From: Apostichopus japonicus
Lineage: Eukaryota; Echinodermata; Holothuroidea; Aspidochirotida; Stichopodidae
Length of the DNA: 64,000 bases
Direction of reading: 5' to 3'
Assembly (NCBI RefSeq): GCF_037975245.1
Contig: NC_092577.1
Span: 203,501-267,500 of the forward strand
Positions 33,298 through 44,828 of this stretch are shown in pieces. Positions within the stretch are counted from its first letter, which is position 1. Each line of letters opens with the position of its first letter. The notes beneath the pieces were generated by a model that searched no databases, was not told the DNA's origin, and saw only the letters and a program-made list of their open reading frames with translations. Made by a program: the position numbers and the translations under genes.

Positions 33298-35799
33298 GTT
33301 GTAACCCACATACTTATGGAGAATAAATCTGCAATACTGCAGATGAAGCACACATATGAAAGTATGAAAGATGGGGAAGTTAATGAGGAGAATTTGAAGG
33401 AGGAGCTGAATCAGGTTATCCTAGAAACCAAAGACAACTGTCTAAAAAGTAATAACAGTGCAATACTACCACCATTGATTGACTTTGAAGAGAGAAATGT
33501 GTCAATTGAAAGGTTTCAAAAGGTTGATGGAGACCATACTTACCCTCATAGTAACATACCTCATGATAATGTGGACAGTGCATCCCAAATGGATGTTACA
33601 GAAGCCAGGGAGTCTGTGGAGGAGCAAGAGAGGTTGCAGCAGGGTGATGGAGACCCTACTTACCCTCATAGTAACATACCTCATGATAATGTGGACAGTG
33701 CATCCCAAAAGGATGTTACAGAAGCCAGGGAGTCTGTGGAGGAGCAAGAGAGGTTGCAGCAGGGTGATGGAGACCCTACTTACCCTCATAGTAACATACC
33801 TCATGATAATGTGGACAGTGCAACCCAAATGGATGTTACAGAATCCAGGGAGTCTGTGGTGGAGGAGCAAGAGAGGTTGCAGCAGGGTGATGGAGACCCT
33901 ACTTACCCTCATAGTAACATACTTCATGATAATGTGGACAGTGCATCCCAAAAAGATGTTACAGAAGCCAGGGAGTCTGTGGAGGAGCAAGAGAGGTTGC
34001 AGCAGGGTGATGGAGACCCTACTTACCCTCATAGTAACATACCTCATGATAATGTGGACAGTGTATCCCAAAAGGATGTTACAGAAGCCAGGGAGTCTGT
34101 GGAGGAGCAAGAGAGGTTGCAGCAGGGTGATGGAGACCCTACTTACCCTCATAGTAACATACCTCATGATAATGTGGACAGTGCATCCCAAATGGATGTT
34201 ACAGAATCCAGGGAGTCTGTGGTGGAGGAGCAAGAGAGGTTGCAGCAGGGTGATGGAGACCCTACTTACCCTCATAGTAACATACTTCATGATAATGTGG
34301 ACAGTGCATCCCAAAAAGATGTTACAGAAGCCAGGGAGTCTGTGGAGAAGCAAGAGAGGTTGCAGCAGGGTGATGGAGACCCTACTTACCCTCATAGTAA
34401 CATACCTCATGATAATGTGGACAGTGCATCCCAAAAGGATGTTACAGAATCCAGGGAGTCTGTGGTGGAGGAGCAAGAGAGGTTGCAGCAGGGTGATGGA
34501 GACCCTACTTACCCTCATAGTAACATACTTCATGATAATGTGGACAGTGCTTCAAAAAAGGATGTTATAGAAGCCAGGGAGTCTGTGGAGGAGCAAGAGA
34601 GGTTGCAGCAGGGTGATGGAGACCCTACTTACCCTCATAGTAACATACTTCATGATAATGTGGACAGTGCTTCAAAAAAGGATGTTATAGAAGCCAGGGA
34701 GTCTGTGGAGGAGCAAGAGAGGTTGCAGCAGGGTGATGGAGACCCTACTTACCCTCATAGTAACATACCTCATGATAATGTGGACAGTGCATCCCAAAAG
34801 GATGTTACAGAAGCCAGGGAGTCTGTGGTGGAGGAGCAAGAGAGGTTGCAGCAGGGTGATGGAGACCCTACTTACCCTCATAGTAACGTACTTCATGATA
34901 ATGTGGACAGTGCATCCCAAAAGGATGTTACAGAAGCCAGGGAGTCTGTGGAGGAGCAAGATAGGTTGCAGCAGGGTGATGGAGACCTTACTTACCCTCA
35001 TAGTAACATACCTCATGATAATGTGGACAGTGCATCCCAAAAGGATGTTATAGAAGCCATGGAGTCTATTCATGTTAGTGAACAAATGGAAAATTTAAGT
35101 CATATGCATGAAAGTAAGGAAGATCCACTAAGGACTGAGATAGGAAAGAGGTGGAATAAGTTACTATCTGATGAAGATGATGAAATTGTAGAGAATGAAC
35201 CAGAAGATGAAGAGAGTAATGAAGAGGAATTGACATATCAAGCAGCTGATGCTGTAAACCAACTTCATCCCAACGAAGATGAAGATAATACTAATTCAGT
35301 CATTGGCAGGAGGAAATATGAAAAGATGAAAGATGAAAGGATATTGATATCTAACCAGGAAAATGGAACATCACTGAACAACCAAAGCCAGAAACATGAA
35401 AAGATAAACACAGAAAACCCTGATGCTGACCCTGGACAACTGCGGCATAAAATTGACAACTTAATGCTCTCTTGCCGTACTATACTGGAAGATTCCTTGG
35501 AGAATTTGCAGGGAAAGCAAGCCAAGGATGAGTCCATGACAAAGAAAGGATCAATGACTCCAAAGAGGAAGCAATTAAGTCAAATGCAATATCCACTGGA
35601 AAAGAAACTTTGTATTGAAGATAAAGAATTTAACATGAAGGATATTCTGGGTGATTACTCAAAAGACACACAGAGACTAAACTGGAAGATGGGAGAAGAT
35701 GACAAAGCAGATAATCTGAGATCAAAAATTGAAAGATACAGACAGAAATATGAGAGCGCTGTCGCAGAGAAGTGTGTGATATACAGAGATTACTTTGAG
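33298..35799 (+). CDS. GTF3C2: GTF3C2 giant exon 11 with 13 coding tandem repeats
   Basis: This exon is 2502 nt (834 codons, phase 0 at both ends), from TTTTCTGCAG to GTAAGT. It opens VVTHILMENKSAILQMKH, then about 75 residues of acidic helix-like sequence, then 13 tandem copies (33526 to about 35069) of a 40-41 residue unit beginning DGDPTYPHSN. An acidic tail (DEDDEIVENEPEDEESNEEE) and a C-terminal stretch ending KYESAVAEKCVIYRDYFE follow. The last part aligns with the family's linker helix before the final blade. Human GTF3C2 has only a short linker here. The frame is open throughout, all repeat lengths are 120 or 123 nt, and flanking exons match in phase, so I read it as coding. The region is probably disordered. 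Confidence 0.85.
33526..35069 (+). repeat. Coding 120/123-bp minisatellite, 13 copies, inside exon 11
   Basis: Thirteen copies of a 40-residue unit (41 with an extra Val) start DGDPTYPHSN and end EEQERLQQG. Copies 3, 6, 8 and 11 have the extra Val and each is followed by a unit with ILHDN or VLHDN in place of IPHDN, showing two-unit higher-order duplication. All lengths are multiples of three and no stop occurs, unlike many intronic arrays nearby. Confidence 0.93.
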
Positions 35800-35821
35800 G
35801 TAAGTGTGCAGAATCTAATCT

Positions 35822-37915
35822 ACAAGACACTGTCATATAATCACTGAAACAGGTACATTGATAACAAGACACTGTCATATAACCACTGAAACAGGTTCAT
35901 TGATAACAAGACACTGTCATATAACCACTGAAACAGGTTCATTGATAACAAGACACTGGCATATAGTCAAAGCACCTAAACAGTCACATTGTAACTGTCT
36001 AACCACCATAACAGATACATTGATACAAAACACTATCATACAGTCAAACCACCATAACAGGTACATTGATGACAAAACACTGTCATACAGTCAAACCACC
36101 GAAACAGGTACATTGATACAAAACACTATCATACAGTCAAACCATCAAAACAGGTACATTGATGACAAAACACTGTCATACAGTCAAACCATCAAAACAG
36201 GTACATTGATACAAAACACTGTCATACTGTCTAACCATCATAACAGGTACATTGATGACAAAACACTGTCATACAGTCAAACCATCATAACAGGTACATT
36301 AATGACAAAACACTGTCATACAGTCAAACCATCAAAACAGGTACATTGATACAAAACACTATCATACAGTCAAACCATCAAAACAGGTACATTGATGACA
36401 AAACACTGTCATACAGTCAAACCATCAAAACAGGTACATTGATACAAAACAATGTCATACAGTCAAACCACCATAACAGGTACATTGAAGACAAAACACT
36501 GTCATACAGTCAAACCACCATAACAGGTACATTGATGACAAAACACTATCATACAGTCAAACCACTATAACAGGTACATTGATGACAAAACTGTCATACA
36601 GTCAAACCACTATAACAGGTACATTGATGACAAAACACTGTCATACAGTCAAACCACTATAACAGGTACATTGATACAAACACTGTCATACAGTCTAACC
36701 ATCAAAACAGGTACATTGATGACAAAACACTGTCATACAGTCAAACCACTATAACAGGTACATTGATGACAAAACACTGTCATACAGTCAAACCACTATA
36801 ACAGGTACATTGATACAAAACACTGTCATACAGTCAAACCACCATAACAGGTACATTGATGACAAAACACTGTCATACAGTCAAACCACCATAACAGGTA
36901 CATTGATGACAAAACACTGTCATACAGTCTAACCACTATAACAGGTACATTGATGACAAAACACTGTCATACAGTCAAACCTCCATAACAGTAAATTGAT
37001 ACAAAACACTGTCATACAGTCAAACCACCATAACAGGTACAGTGATGACAAAACACTGTCATACAGTCAAACCACTATAACAGGTACATTGATGACAAAA
37101 CACTGTCATACAGTCAAACCACTAAAACAGGTACATTGATGACAAAACAGTGACATACAGTCAAACCACTATAATAGGTACATTGATGACAAAACACTGT
37201 CATACAGTCTAACCATCATAACAGGTACATTGATGACAAAACACTGTCATACAGTCAAACCACCATAACAGGTACATTGATGACAAAACACTGTCATACA
37301 GTCTAACCACTATAACAGGTACATTGATGACAAAACACTGTCATACAGTCTAACCATCATAACAGGTACATTGATGACAAAACACTGTCATACAGTCAAA
37401 CCACCATAACAGGTACATTGATGACAAAACACTGTCATACAGTCAAACCACCATAACAGGTACATTGATGACAAAACACTGTCATACAGTCTAACCATCA
37501 TAACAGGTACATTGATGACAAAACACTATCATACAGTCAAACCACTATCACAGGTACATTGATACAAAACACTGTCATACAGTCAAGCCACCAAAAACAG
37601 GTACATTGATGACAAAACACTATCATACAGTCAAACCACCTAAACAGGTACATTGATACAAAACACTGTCATACAGTCAAACCACCAAAAACAGGTACAT
37701 TGATGACAAAACACTGTTATACAGTCAAACCACCGAAACAGGTACATTGATACAAAACACTGTCATACAGTCTAACCATCAAAACAGGTACATTGTTGAC
37801 AAAACACTGTCATACAGTCAAACCACTATAACAGGTACATTGATGACAAAACACTATCATACAGTCAAACCACCAAAACAGTAGCATTGATAACAAAACT
37901 CTTTCTTTCAGTCAA
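35822..37915. repeat. 44/47-bp tandem array, about 44 copies (intron 11)
   Basis: The unit is ACAGGTACATTGATGACAAA plus ACACTGTCATACAGTCAAAC. Units with GATACAAAAC are 3 nt shorter. The array starts about 23 nt after the exon 11 donor and ends about 70 nt before the exon 12 acceptor, so the intron is almost all repeat. Confidence 0.95.
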
Positions 37916-37988
37916 ACCACCAAACATTACCATTGATTAAATAAATGGAAATTGAGTGATAATTTCCCAACTTGTGTTTCGTTTGCAG

Positions 37989-38096
37989 AGGTATTTTCTG
38001 AGTGAGTCTTGGAAAACTTCGTCTAAGATGGTTCTGACCAAACATCTGGATATTCAAAAGTCCTCAGAGGAATATCCTCTGAATGCTGTCACTAAG
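37989..38096 (+). CDS. GTF3C2: GTF3C2 exon 12
   Basis: This exon is 108 nt (36 codons, phase 0 and 0), from TCGTTTGCAG to GTAAAT. It reads RYFLSESWKTSSKMVLTKHL then DIQKSSEEYPLNAVTK. It corresponds to the linker and strand leading into the last blade, including the family's L-x-x-I/V-x-K-V-type entry. The intron before it is almost wholly a 44/47-bp array that ends about 70 nt upstream of the acceptor. Confidence 0.82.
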
Positions 38097-38514
38097 GTAA
38101 ATATATGGGAGAACTCCATATCACTATGGTAACTATAAGTTTGAATTCCTTATTTGAATACTGTAACACGGTAATATATATGTGAATTGCATATTAGAAC
38201 GCTGTCGCTAAGGTAACTATATGTGTGAACTGAGCGTTATGCTTGTAAACAAGGAGATGTCACCATTTGTCAAGTAAGGAAGCCTGTACACTACCTAACA
38301 GAAAAGCTCAGTGGTAGTGACATTCCTTTCAATTTAAATTAATTGTGCAGCTGAGCAGATCCTTTCTATGCAGTAATTATACAGTGGGGGAGGAGGGGCA
38401 TGGTTAGGCTGTGCTAGCTTACAAGCCTTAAACTTACTAGAAAAAATATAAATTTGAAACTGCACAATATTACAGTAACCAAAAATTTAGGTTGTAATGG
38501 TCCTTTTTGAAATA
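38097..38514. other. Intron 12, left part
   Basis: About 420 nt of mostly unique sequence. It includes a partial echo of the exon 12 donor region (ATGCTGTCACTAAGGTAA-like phrases near 38085 and 38195), suggesting a small local duplication. A G-rich run occurs near 38384-38400. Confidence 0.45.
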
Positions 38515-40690
38515 TTGATCTGTATCATGTACTAGTGAGCTGAATGATTATGTAATACTGTATCATTGCTATGTATCATATACTAGTGAGCTGACTGATT
38601 ATGTAATACTGTATCATGTACCAGTGAGCTGAATGATTATGTAATACTGTATCATGTACTAGTGAGCTGACTGATTATGTAATACTGTATCATGTACTAG
38701 TGAGCTGACTGATTATGTAATACTGTATCATGTACTAGTGAGCTGACTGATTATGTAATATTGTATCATGTACTAGTGAGCTGATTGATTATGTAATACT
38801 GTATCATTGCTATGTATCATGTACTAGTGAGCTGACTGATTATGTAATACTGTATCATTGCTATGTATCATGTACTAGTGAGCTGACTGATTATGTAATA
38901 CTGTATCATGTACCAGTGAGCTGAATGATTATGTAATACTGTATCATGTACTAGTGAGCTGACTGATTATGTAATACTGTATCATGTACTAGTGAGCTGA
39001 TTGATTATGTAATACTGTATCATGTACTAGTGAGCTGACTGATTATGTAATACTGTATCATGTACTAGTGAGCTGACTGATTATGTAATACTGTATCATG
39101 TACTAGTGAGCTGATTGATTATGTAATACTGTATCATTGCTATGTATCATGTACTAGTGAGCTGACTGATTATGTAATACTGTATCATGTACCAGTGAGC
39201 TGAATGATTATGTAATACTGTATCATGTACTAGTGAGCTGACTGATTATGTAATACTGTATCATGTACTAGTGAGCTGATTGATTATGTAATACTGTATC
39301 ATTGCTATGTATCATGTACCAGTGAGCTGACTGATTATGTAATACTGTATCATGTACTAGTGAGCTGACTGATTATGTAATACTGTATCATGTACTAGTG
39401 AGCTGACTGATTATGTAATACTGTATCATGTACTAGTGAGCTGATTGATTATGTAATACTGTATCATTGCTATGTATCATGTACTAGTGAGCTGACTGAT
39501 TATGTAATACTGTATCATTGCTATGTATCATGTACTAGTGAGCTGACTGATTATGTAATACTGTATCATGTACTAGTGAGCTGATTGATTATGTAATACT
39601 GTATCATTGCTATGTATCATGTACTAGTGAGCTGACTGATTATGTAATACTGTATCATTGCTATGTATCATGTACTAGTGAGCTGACTGATTATGTAATA
39701 CTGTATCATTGCTATGTATCATGTACTAGTGAGCTGACTGATTATGTAATATTGTATCATTGCTATGTATCATGTACTAGTGAGCTGATTGATTATGTAA
39801 TACTGTATCATTGCTATGTATCATGTACTAGTGAGCTGACTGATTATGTAATACTGTATCATTGCTATGTATCATGTACCAGTGAGCTGAATGATTATGT
39901 AATACTGTGTCATGTACCAGTGAGCTGAATGATTATGTAATACTGTATCATGTACCAGTGAGCTGAATGATTATGTAATACTGTATCATGTACTAGTGAG
40001 CTGATTGATTATGTAATACTGTATCATTGCTATGTATCATGTACCAGTGAGCTGACTGATTATGTAATACTGTGTCATGTACCAGTGAGCTGAATGATTA
40101 TGTAATACTGTATCATGTACTAGTGAGCTGACTGATTATGTAATACTGTATCATGTACTAGTGAGCTGATTGATTATGTAATACTGTATCATTGCTATGT
40201 ATCATGTACTAGTGAGCTGACTGATTATGTAATACTGTATCATTGCTATGTATCATGTACTAGTGAGCTGACTGATTATGTAATACTGTATCATGTACTA
40301 GTGAGCTGAATGATTATGTAATACTGTATCATTGCTATGTATCATGTACTAGTGAGCTGATTGATTATGTAATACTGTATCATGTACACGGTGAGCTGAC
40401 TGATTATGTAATACTGTTTCATGTACCAGTGAGCTGAATGATTATGTAACACTGTTTCATGTACCAGTGAGCTGAATGATTATGTAACACTGTTTCATGT
40501 ACTAGTGACCTGAATGATTATGTAATACTGTATCATTGCTATGTGTCATGTACTAGTGAGCTGACTGATTATGTAATACTGTATCATTGCTATGTATCAT
40601 GTACTAGTGAGCTGACTGATTATGTAATACTGTATCATTGCTATGTTTCATGTACTAGTGACCTGAATGATTATGTAATACTTTATGTTA
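38515..40690. repeat. 38/51-bp tandem array, about 50 copies (intron 12)
   Basis: The base unit is 38 nt with GTATCATGTACTAGTGAGCT and TGATTATGTAATACT. About a third of units gain GTATCATTGCTAT (13 nt). ACTAGT and CCAGT variants alternate. The array runs to within about 35-40 nt of the terminal exon acceptor. Confidence 0.95.
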
Positions 40691-40722
40691 TATGTAAAGG
40701 TTTCTTCTGTTTCTTCCTGCAG

Positions 40723-40815
40723 CTTGTATGGAGTCCTAACTACCGTTCCCGTAAATGGCTTCTTGTCGCTGGCAGAAATGGTATCATCAGAGCAATCCAG
40801 TTCCATTGCTTTTGA
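40723..40815 (+). CDS. GTF3C2: GTF3C2 terminal coding exon 13
   Basis: The acceptor is TTTCTTCCTGCAG. The 30 codons read LVWSPNYRSRKWLLVAGRNG then IIRAIQFHCF and a TGA at 40813-40815. This matches the family's final blade (V-R-F-S-P-N followed by W-L-V-S-G-G-x-x-G-x-V-R). Human GTF3C2 continues about 40 residues further, so this protein has a short C terminus. The 38/51-bp array ends about 30-40 nt upstream of the acceptor. Confidence 0.9.
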   Translation, partial: LVWSPNYRSRKWLLVAGRNGIIRAIQFHCF

Positions 40816-41509
40816 GTCTATTATTTTATCAATTGGTAACTCTGTAGTTAGATTCCTCAGCTGTTTCTACCATCTACACACATGGTAACATGGGCCATGT
40901 TCAATACTCTACTGTACAATCCCACAGAAAGGAGCAGACAGTGTGAACATCCGCAGTCAGACTGTACAGTGTTATTTGCTTCATATTAACATTAACCTGA
41001 GTTGAAATTCACTACATTGACTAATGCTGTTGCTATGTAGAGCAGTGTCCAATCTAGTGTAGTATCATTGAGTAAGAAGTACTGGCAGTACTCCTGCCTG
41101 GTTAGGTGATAGTAGTGTACTCACTCTCAATAATATATTTATATGTTATTAACTACATCTCTACTATTGCTTTAGTTGTGCAAGGCTGTGTCCTTTATAG
41201 TATCCTACCAGTTGTACTTGTAGGCCTTTGACATTCCCACTCTGACAGCTCTGACAAACAGCTGTGGCTTGTATATAACTAGCTGAGTATGTGTACAAGA
41301 ATATGTTAATTGCTAAGCAGCCAAAGGTATTGTCAACTAGTCTATGTAGTATTGACTATATTGAGTAGTATATCACATAATGTGCCTAACCTTGGCATAC
41401 AGCATTGGTACTAGTAATTTACCTATTGATCTATTAGTGATACCTAGTGATATACTAGAGATACTAGTGATCAATTGCTCATATCAATGATGAGTTTGCC
41501 TACCTTGGT
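40816..41509 (+). other. Probable GTF3C2 3' UTR and downstream unique DNA
   Basis: The stretch after the stop codon has no tandem array, no clear open frame and no canonical AATAAA that I can find. An ATTAAA occurs at 42185, beyond the 32-bp array, and an AATAAA near 45129. The polyadenylation site therefore cannot be fixed from sequence alone. Confidence 0.4.
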
Positions 41510-41995
41510 GGTGGGACTCTGCGGGTAATATGTTAATTACATGTGGGACTCTGCGGGTAATATTTTAATTACATGTGGGACTCTGCGGGTAATATGTTAA
41601 TTACATGTGGGACTCTGCGGGTAATATGTTAATTACATGTGGGACTCTGCGGGTAATATGTTAATTACATGTGGGACTCTGCGGGTAATATGTTAATTGC
41701 ATGTGGGACTCTGCGTGTAATATGTTTACTGCATGTGGGACTCTGCGGTAATATGTTAATTACATGTGGGACTCTGCGGGTAATATGTTAATTACATGTG
41801 GGACTCTGCGGGTAATATGTTAATTGCATGTGGGACTCTGCGTGTAATATGTTTACTGCATGTGGGACTCTGCGGTAATATGTTAATTACATGTGGGACT
41901 CTGCGGGTAATATTAATTGCATGTGGGACTCTGCGGGTAATATGTTAATTGCATGTGGGACTCTGCGGGTAATATGTTTATTGCATGTGGGTATG
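41510..41995. repeat. 32-bp tandem array, about 15 copies
   Basis: The unit has GTGGGACTCTGCGGGTAATA and TGTTAATTACAT. A pair of variant units (GCGTGTAATATGTTTACTGC then GCGGTAATATG) occurs twice, about 126 nt apart, indicating a multi-unit duplication. It lies downstream of GTF3C2. Confidence 0.95.
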
Positions 41996-42319
41996 TCCTT
42001 GTTTGCTTACTGCAGTTTTAAATTTCAAACAAGTCATCAGATGGAATGTATTTGCATTATTTGTATTTTTGTATACAATAGTCATTTCTTTACAAATAAT
42101 TTATTTCTTCATCAGTTTCTTTGCCAATTCATCAAGTTATAAATATAAACATAACATTTTAGTTCTATTTTGCTTGTAGTTTGAATTAAAGTAAATTGAA
42201 GCTGTCATTCACTCTTTCCTTATTTAGAGAACTTTAGGAAGCACCATTAATGTAAGAAGCATTTATTTGACATTGATAGGTCACATCCTTAATGGAGATA
42301 AGATTTCTTCTTTAGTCCA

Positions 42320-44535
42320 ATTGACATCTTTTGATGTGAGTATGTCCCTTGGTATGAGTTGTTGACATCTTTTGTTGTGAGTATGTCCCTTGGTATGAGT
42401 TGTTGACATCTTTTGTTGTGAGTATGTCCCTTGGTATGAGTTGTTGACATCTTTTGATGTGAGTATGTCCCTTGGTATGAGTTGTTGTGAGTATGTCCCT
42501 TGGTATGAGTTGTTGTGAGTATGTCCCTTGGTATGAGTTGTTGACATCTTTTGTTGTGAGTATGTCACTTGGTATGAGTTGTTGACATCTTTTGTTGTGA
42601 GTATGTCCCTTGGTATGAGTTGTTGACATCTTTTGTTGTGAGTATGTCCCTTGGTATGAGTTGTTGGTATGAGTTGTTGACATCTTTTGTTGTATGTCCC
42701 TTGGTATGAGTTGTTGACATCTTTTGTTGCGAGTATGTCCCTTGGTATGAGTTGTTGACATCTTTTGATGTGAGTATGTCCCTTGGTATGAGTTGTTGAC
42801 ATCTTTTGATGTGAGTATGCCCCTTGGTATGAGTTGTTGTGAGTATGTCCCTTGGTATGAGTTGTTGACATATTTTGTTGTGAGTATGTCCCTTGGTATG
42901 AGTTGTTGTGAGTATGTCCCTTGGTATGAGTTGTTGACATCTTTTGATGTGAGTATGTCCCTTGGTATGAGTTGTTGTGAGTATGTCCCTTGGTATGAGT
43001 TGTTGTGTGTATGTCCCTTGGTATGAGTTGTTGACATATTTTGTTGTGAGTATGTCCCTTGGTATGAGTTGTTGTGAGTATGTCCCTTGGTATGAGTTGT
43101 TGACATCTTTTGTTGTGAGTATGTCCCTTGGTATGAGTTGTTGTGAGTATGTCCCTTGGTATGAGTTGTTGACATCTTTTGTTGTGAGTATGTCCCTTGG
43201 TATGAGTTGTTGACATCTTTTGATGTGAGTATGTCCCTTGGTATGAGTTGTTGTGAGTATGTCCCTTGGTATGAGTTGTTGTGAGTATGTCCCTTGGTAT
43301 GAGTTGTTGACATCTTTTGTTGTGAGTATGTCACTTGGTATGAGTTGTTGACATCTTTTGTTGTGAGTATGTCCCTTGGTATGAGTTGTTGACATCTTTT
43401 GTTGTGAGTATGTCCCTTGGTATGAGTTGTTGGTATGAGTTGTTGACATCTTTTGTTGTATGTCCCTTGGTATGAGTTGTTGACATCTTTTGTTGCGAGT
43501 ATGTCCCTTGGTATGAGTTGTTGACATCTTTTGATGTGAGTATGTCCCTTGGTATGAGTTGTTGACATCTTTTGATGTGAGTATGTCCCTTGGTATGAGT
43601 TGTTGTGTGTATGTCCCTTGGTATGAGTTGTTGACATATTTTGTTGTGAGTATGTCCCTTGGTATGAGTTGTTGTGAGTATGTCCCTTGGTATGAGTTGT
43701 TGACATCTTTTGATGTGAGTATGTCCCTTGGTATGAGTTGTTGACATCTTTTGATGTGAGTATGTCCCTTGGTATGAGTTGTTGGTATGAGTTGTTGACA
43801 TCTTTTGTTGTATGTCCCTTGGTATGAGTTGTTGACATCTTTTGATGTGAGTATGTCCCTTGGTATGAGTTGTTGTGTGTATGTCCCTTGGTATGAGTTG
43901 TTGACATATTTTGTTGTGAGTATGTCCCTTGGTATGAGTTGTTGTGAGTATGTCCCTTGGTATGAGTTGTTGACATCTTTTGATGTGAGTATGTCCCTTG
44001 GTATGAGTTGTTGACATCTTTTGATGTGAGTATGTCCCTTGGTATGAGTTGTTGACATCTTTTGTTGTGAGTATGTCCCTTGGTATGAGTTGTTGTGTGT
44101 ATGTCCCTTGGTATGAGTTGTTGACATATTTTGTTGTGAGTATGTCCCTTGGTATGAGTTGTTGTGAGTATGTCCCTTGGTATGAGTTGTTGACATCTTT
44201 TGTTGTGAGTATGTCCCTTGGTATGAGTTGTTGTGAGTATGTCCCTTGGTATGAGTTGTTGACATCTTTTGTTGTGAGTATGTCCCTTGGTATGAGTTGT
44301 TGGTATGAGTTGTTGACATCTTTTGTTGTATGTCCCTTGGTATGAGTTGTTGACATCTTTTGTTGTGAGTATGTCCCTTGGTATGAGTTGTTGACATCTT
44401 TTGTTGTGAGTATGTCCCTTGGTATGAGTTGTTGGTATGAGTTGTTGACATCTTTTGTTGTATGTCCCTTGGTATGAGTTGTTGACATCTTTTGATGTGA
44501 GTATGTCCCTTGGTATGAGTTGTTGTGAGTATGTC
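42320..44535. repeat. 41-bp composite tandem array with 766-bp higher-order duplication
   Basis: The unit is TTGACATCTTTTGTTGTGAG plus TATGTCCCTTGGTATGAG (41 nt), mixed with shorter units lacking the TTGACATC part. Rare variants (TATGTCACTTGG at 42561 and 43327; TTGCGAGTATG at 42729 and 43495) recur exactly 766 nt apart, so large blocks were duplicated. Long minus-strand open frames (up to 805 codons) run through because the unit has no minus-strand stops. Confidence 0.95.
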
Positions 44536-44828
44536 CCCGCCCCCCCGCTCAGCAAGTCAGAAAACCCCTTTTTCATTTCCAAATGAGAAAAAAATCTCAT
44601 TTGAAGCACCAAATTGCATCTAAGGCCAGGTGAAAATGCAAAATTCTTTACAAAATGGAGTGGGTGTTGAAGTGTGCTATATTGCACCAAATTGCATCTG
44701 AGGCCACCTGGAAATGCAAAAAATTCCAAGGGGAGGGGGATACCCCCTCCCCTTAGACCCCTCCCCCAGGCCGGCCATCAGTTTTCAGCCCCCCCCCCCC
44801 ACTCAAAAGTACCTTCCTACACCACTGA
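44536..44828 (-). mobile_element. Short dispersed element with CAGTGGTGTAGGAAGG end
   Basis: Reading the minus strand from 44828, the element begins CAGTGGTGTAGGAAGG, has G-runs, and carries two copies of GCAATTTGGTGC about 80 nt apart. It ends at the 41-bp array in a C-rich stretch. The CAGTGG(C/T)GTAG terminus is typical of non-autonomous DNA transposons in marine invertebrates, but the far end and any target-site duplication are unclear. Confidence 0.5.

Larger units (their letters stand above)
1300..40815 (+). other. GTF3C2: GTF3C2-like gene span: TFIIIC WD-repeat subunit, 13 exons in window
   Basis: This span is a split gene assembled by reading exons with matching phase. The 13 exons are 1300-1528, 1737-1797, 6577-6663, 13545-13678, 14252-14438, 14830-15167, 18092-18220, 29613-29778, 31475-31559, 31863-31985, 33298-35799, 37989-38096 and 40723-40815. 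All introns are GT-AG, and the 4242 nt total is exactly 1414 codons including the stop. The product resembles the TFIIIC110 subunit (human GTF3C2, about 900 residues). That protein is a WD-repeat component of the nuclear complex that recognises A/B boxes of tRNA genes and recruits RNA polymerase III. Diagnostic stretches are GGPAWAMDWCP, GLIQIWDL, LPRLGLLGAACS, SDWIQCVAAGDEDGKL and a final LVAGRNGIIRAIQF, in the family order. The protein is about 500 residues longer than human because of one giant repeat-bearing exon. The true start codon is unresolved and upstream exons may lie outside the window. Family assignment is from memory of the family, not a search. Confidence 0.85.

Noticed and set aside
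33479-35085. Long frames in other phases or on the opposite strand of exon 11
   Set aside because: They are shadows of the real exon: the 120/123-bp repeat keeps alternative frames open too, but only the +33298 frame matches splice phases and the family ends.
42281-44729. 805-, 628- and 385-codon minus-strand frames
   Set aside because: All three minus frames are open through the 41-bp array, and the translations are the same unit read in rotating frames. There is no non-repeat domain apart from a short non-array lead.
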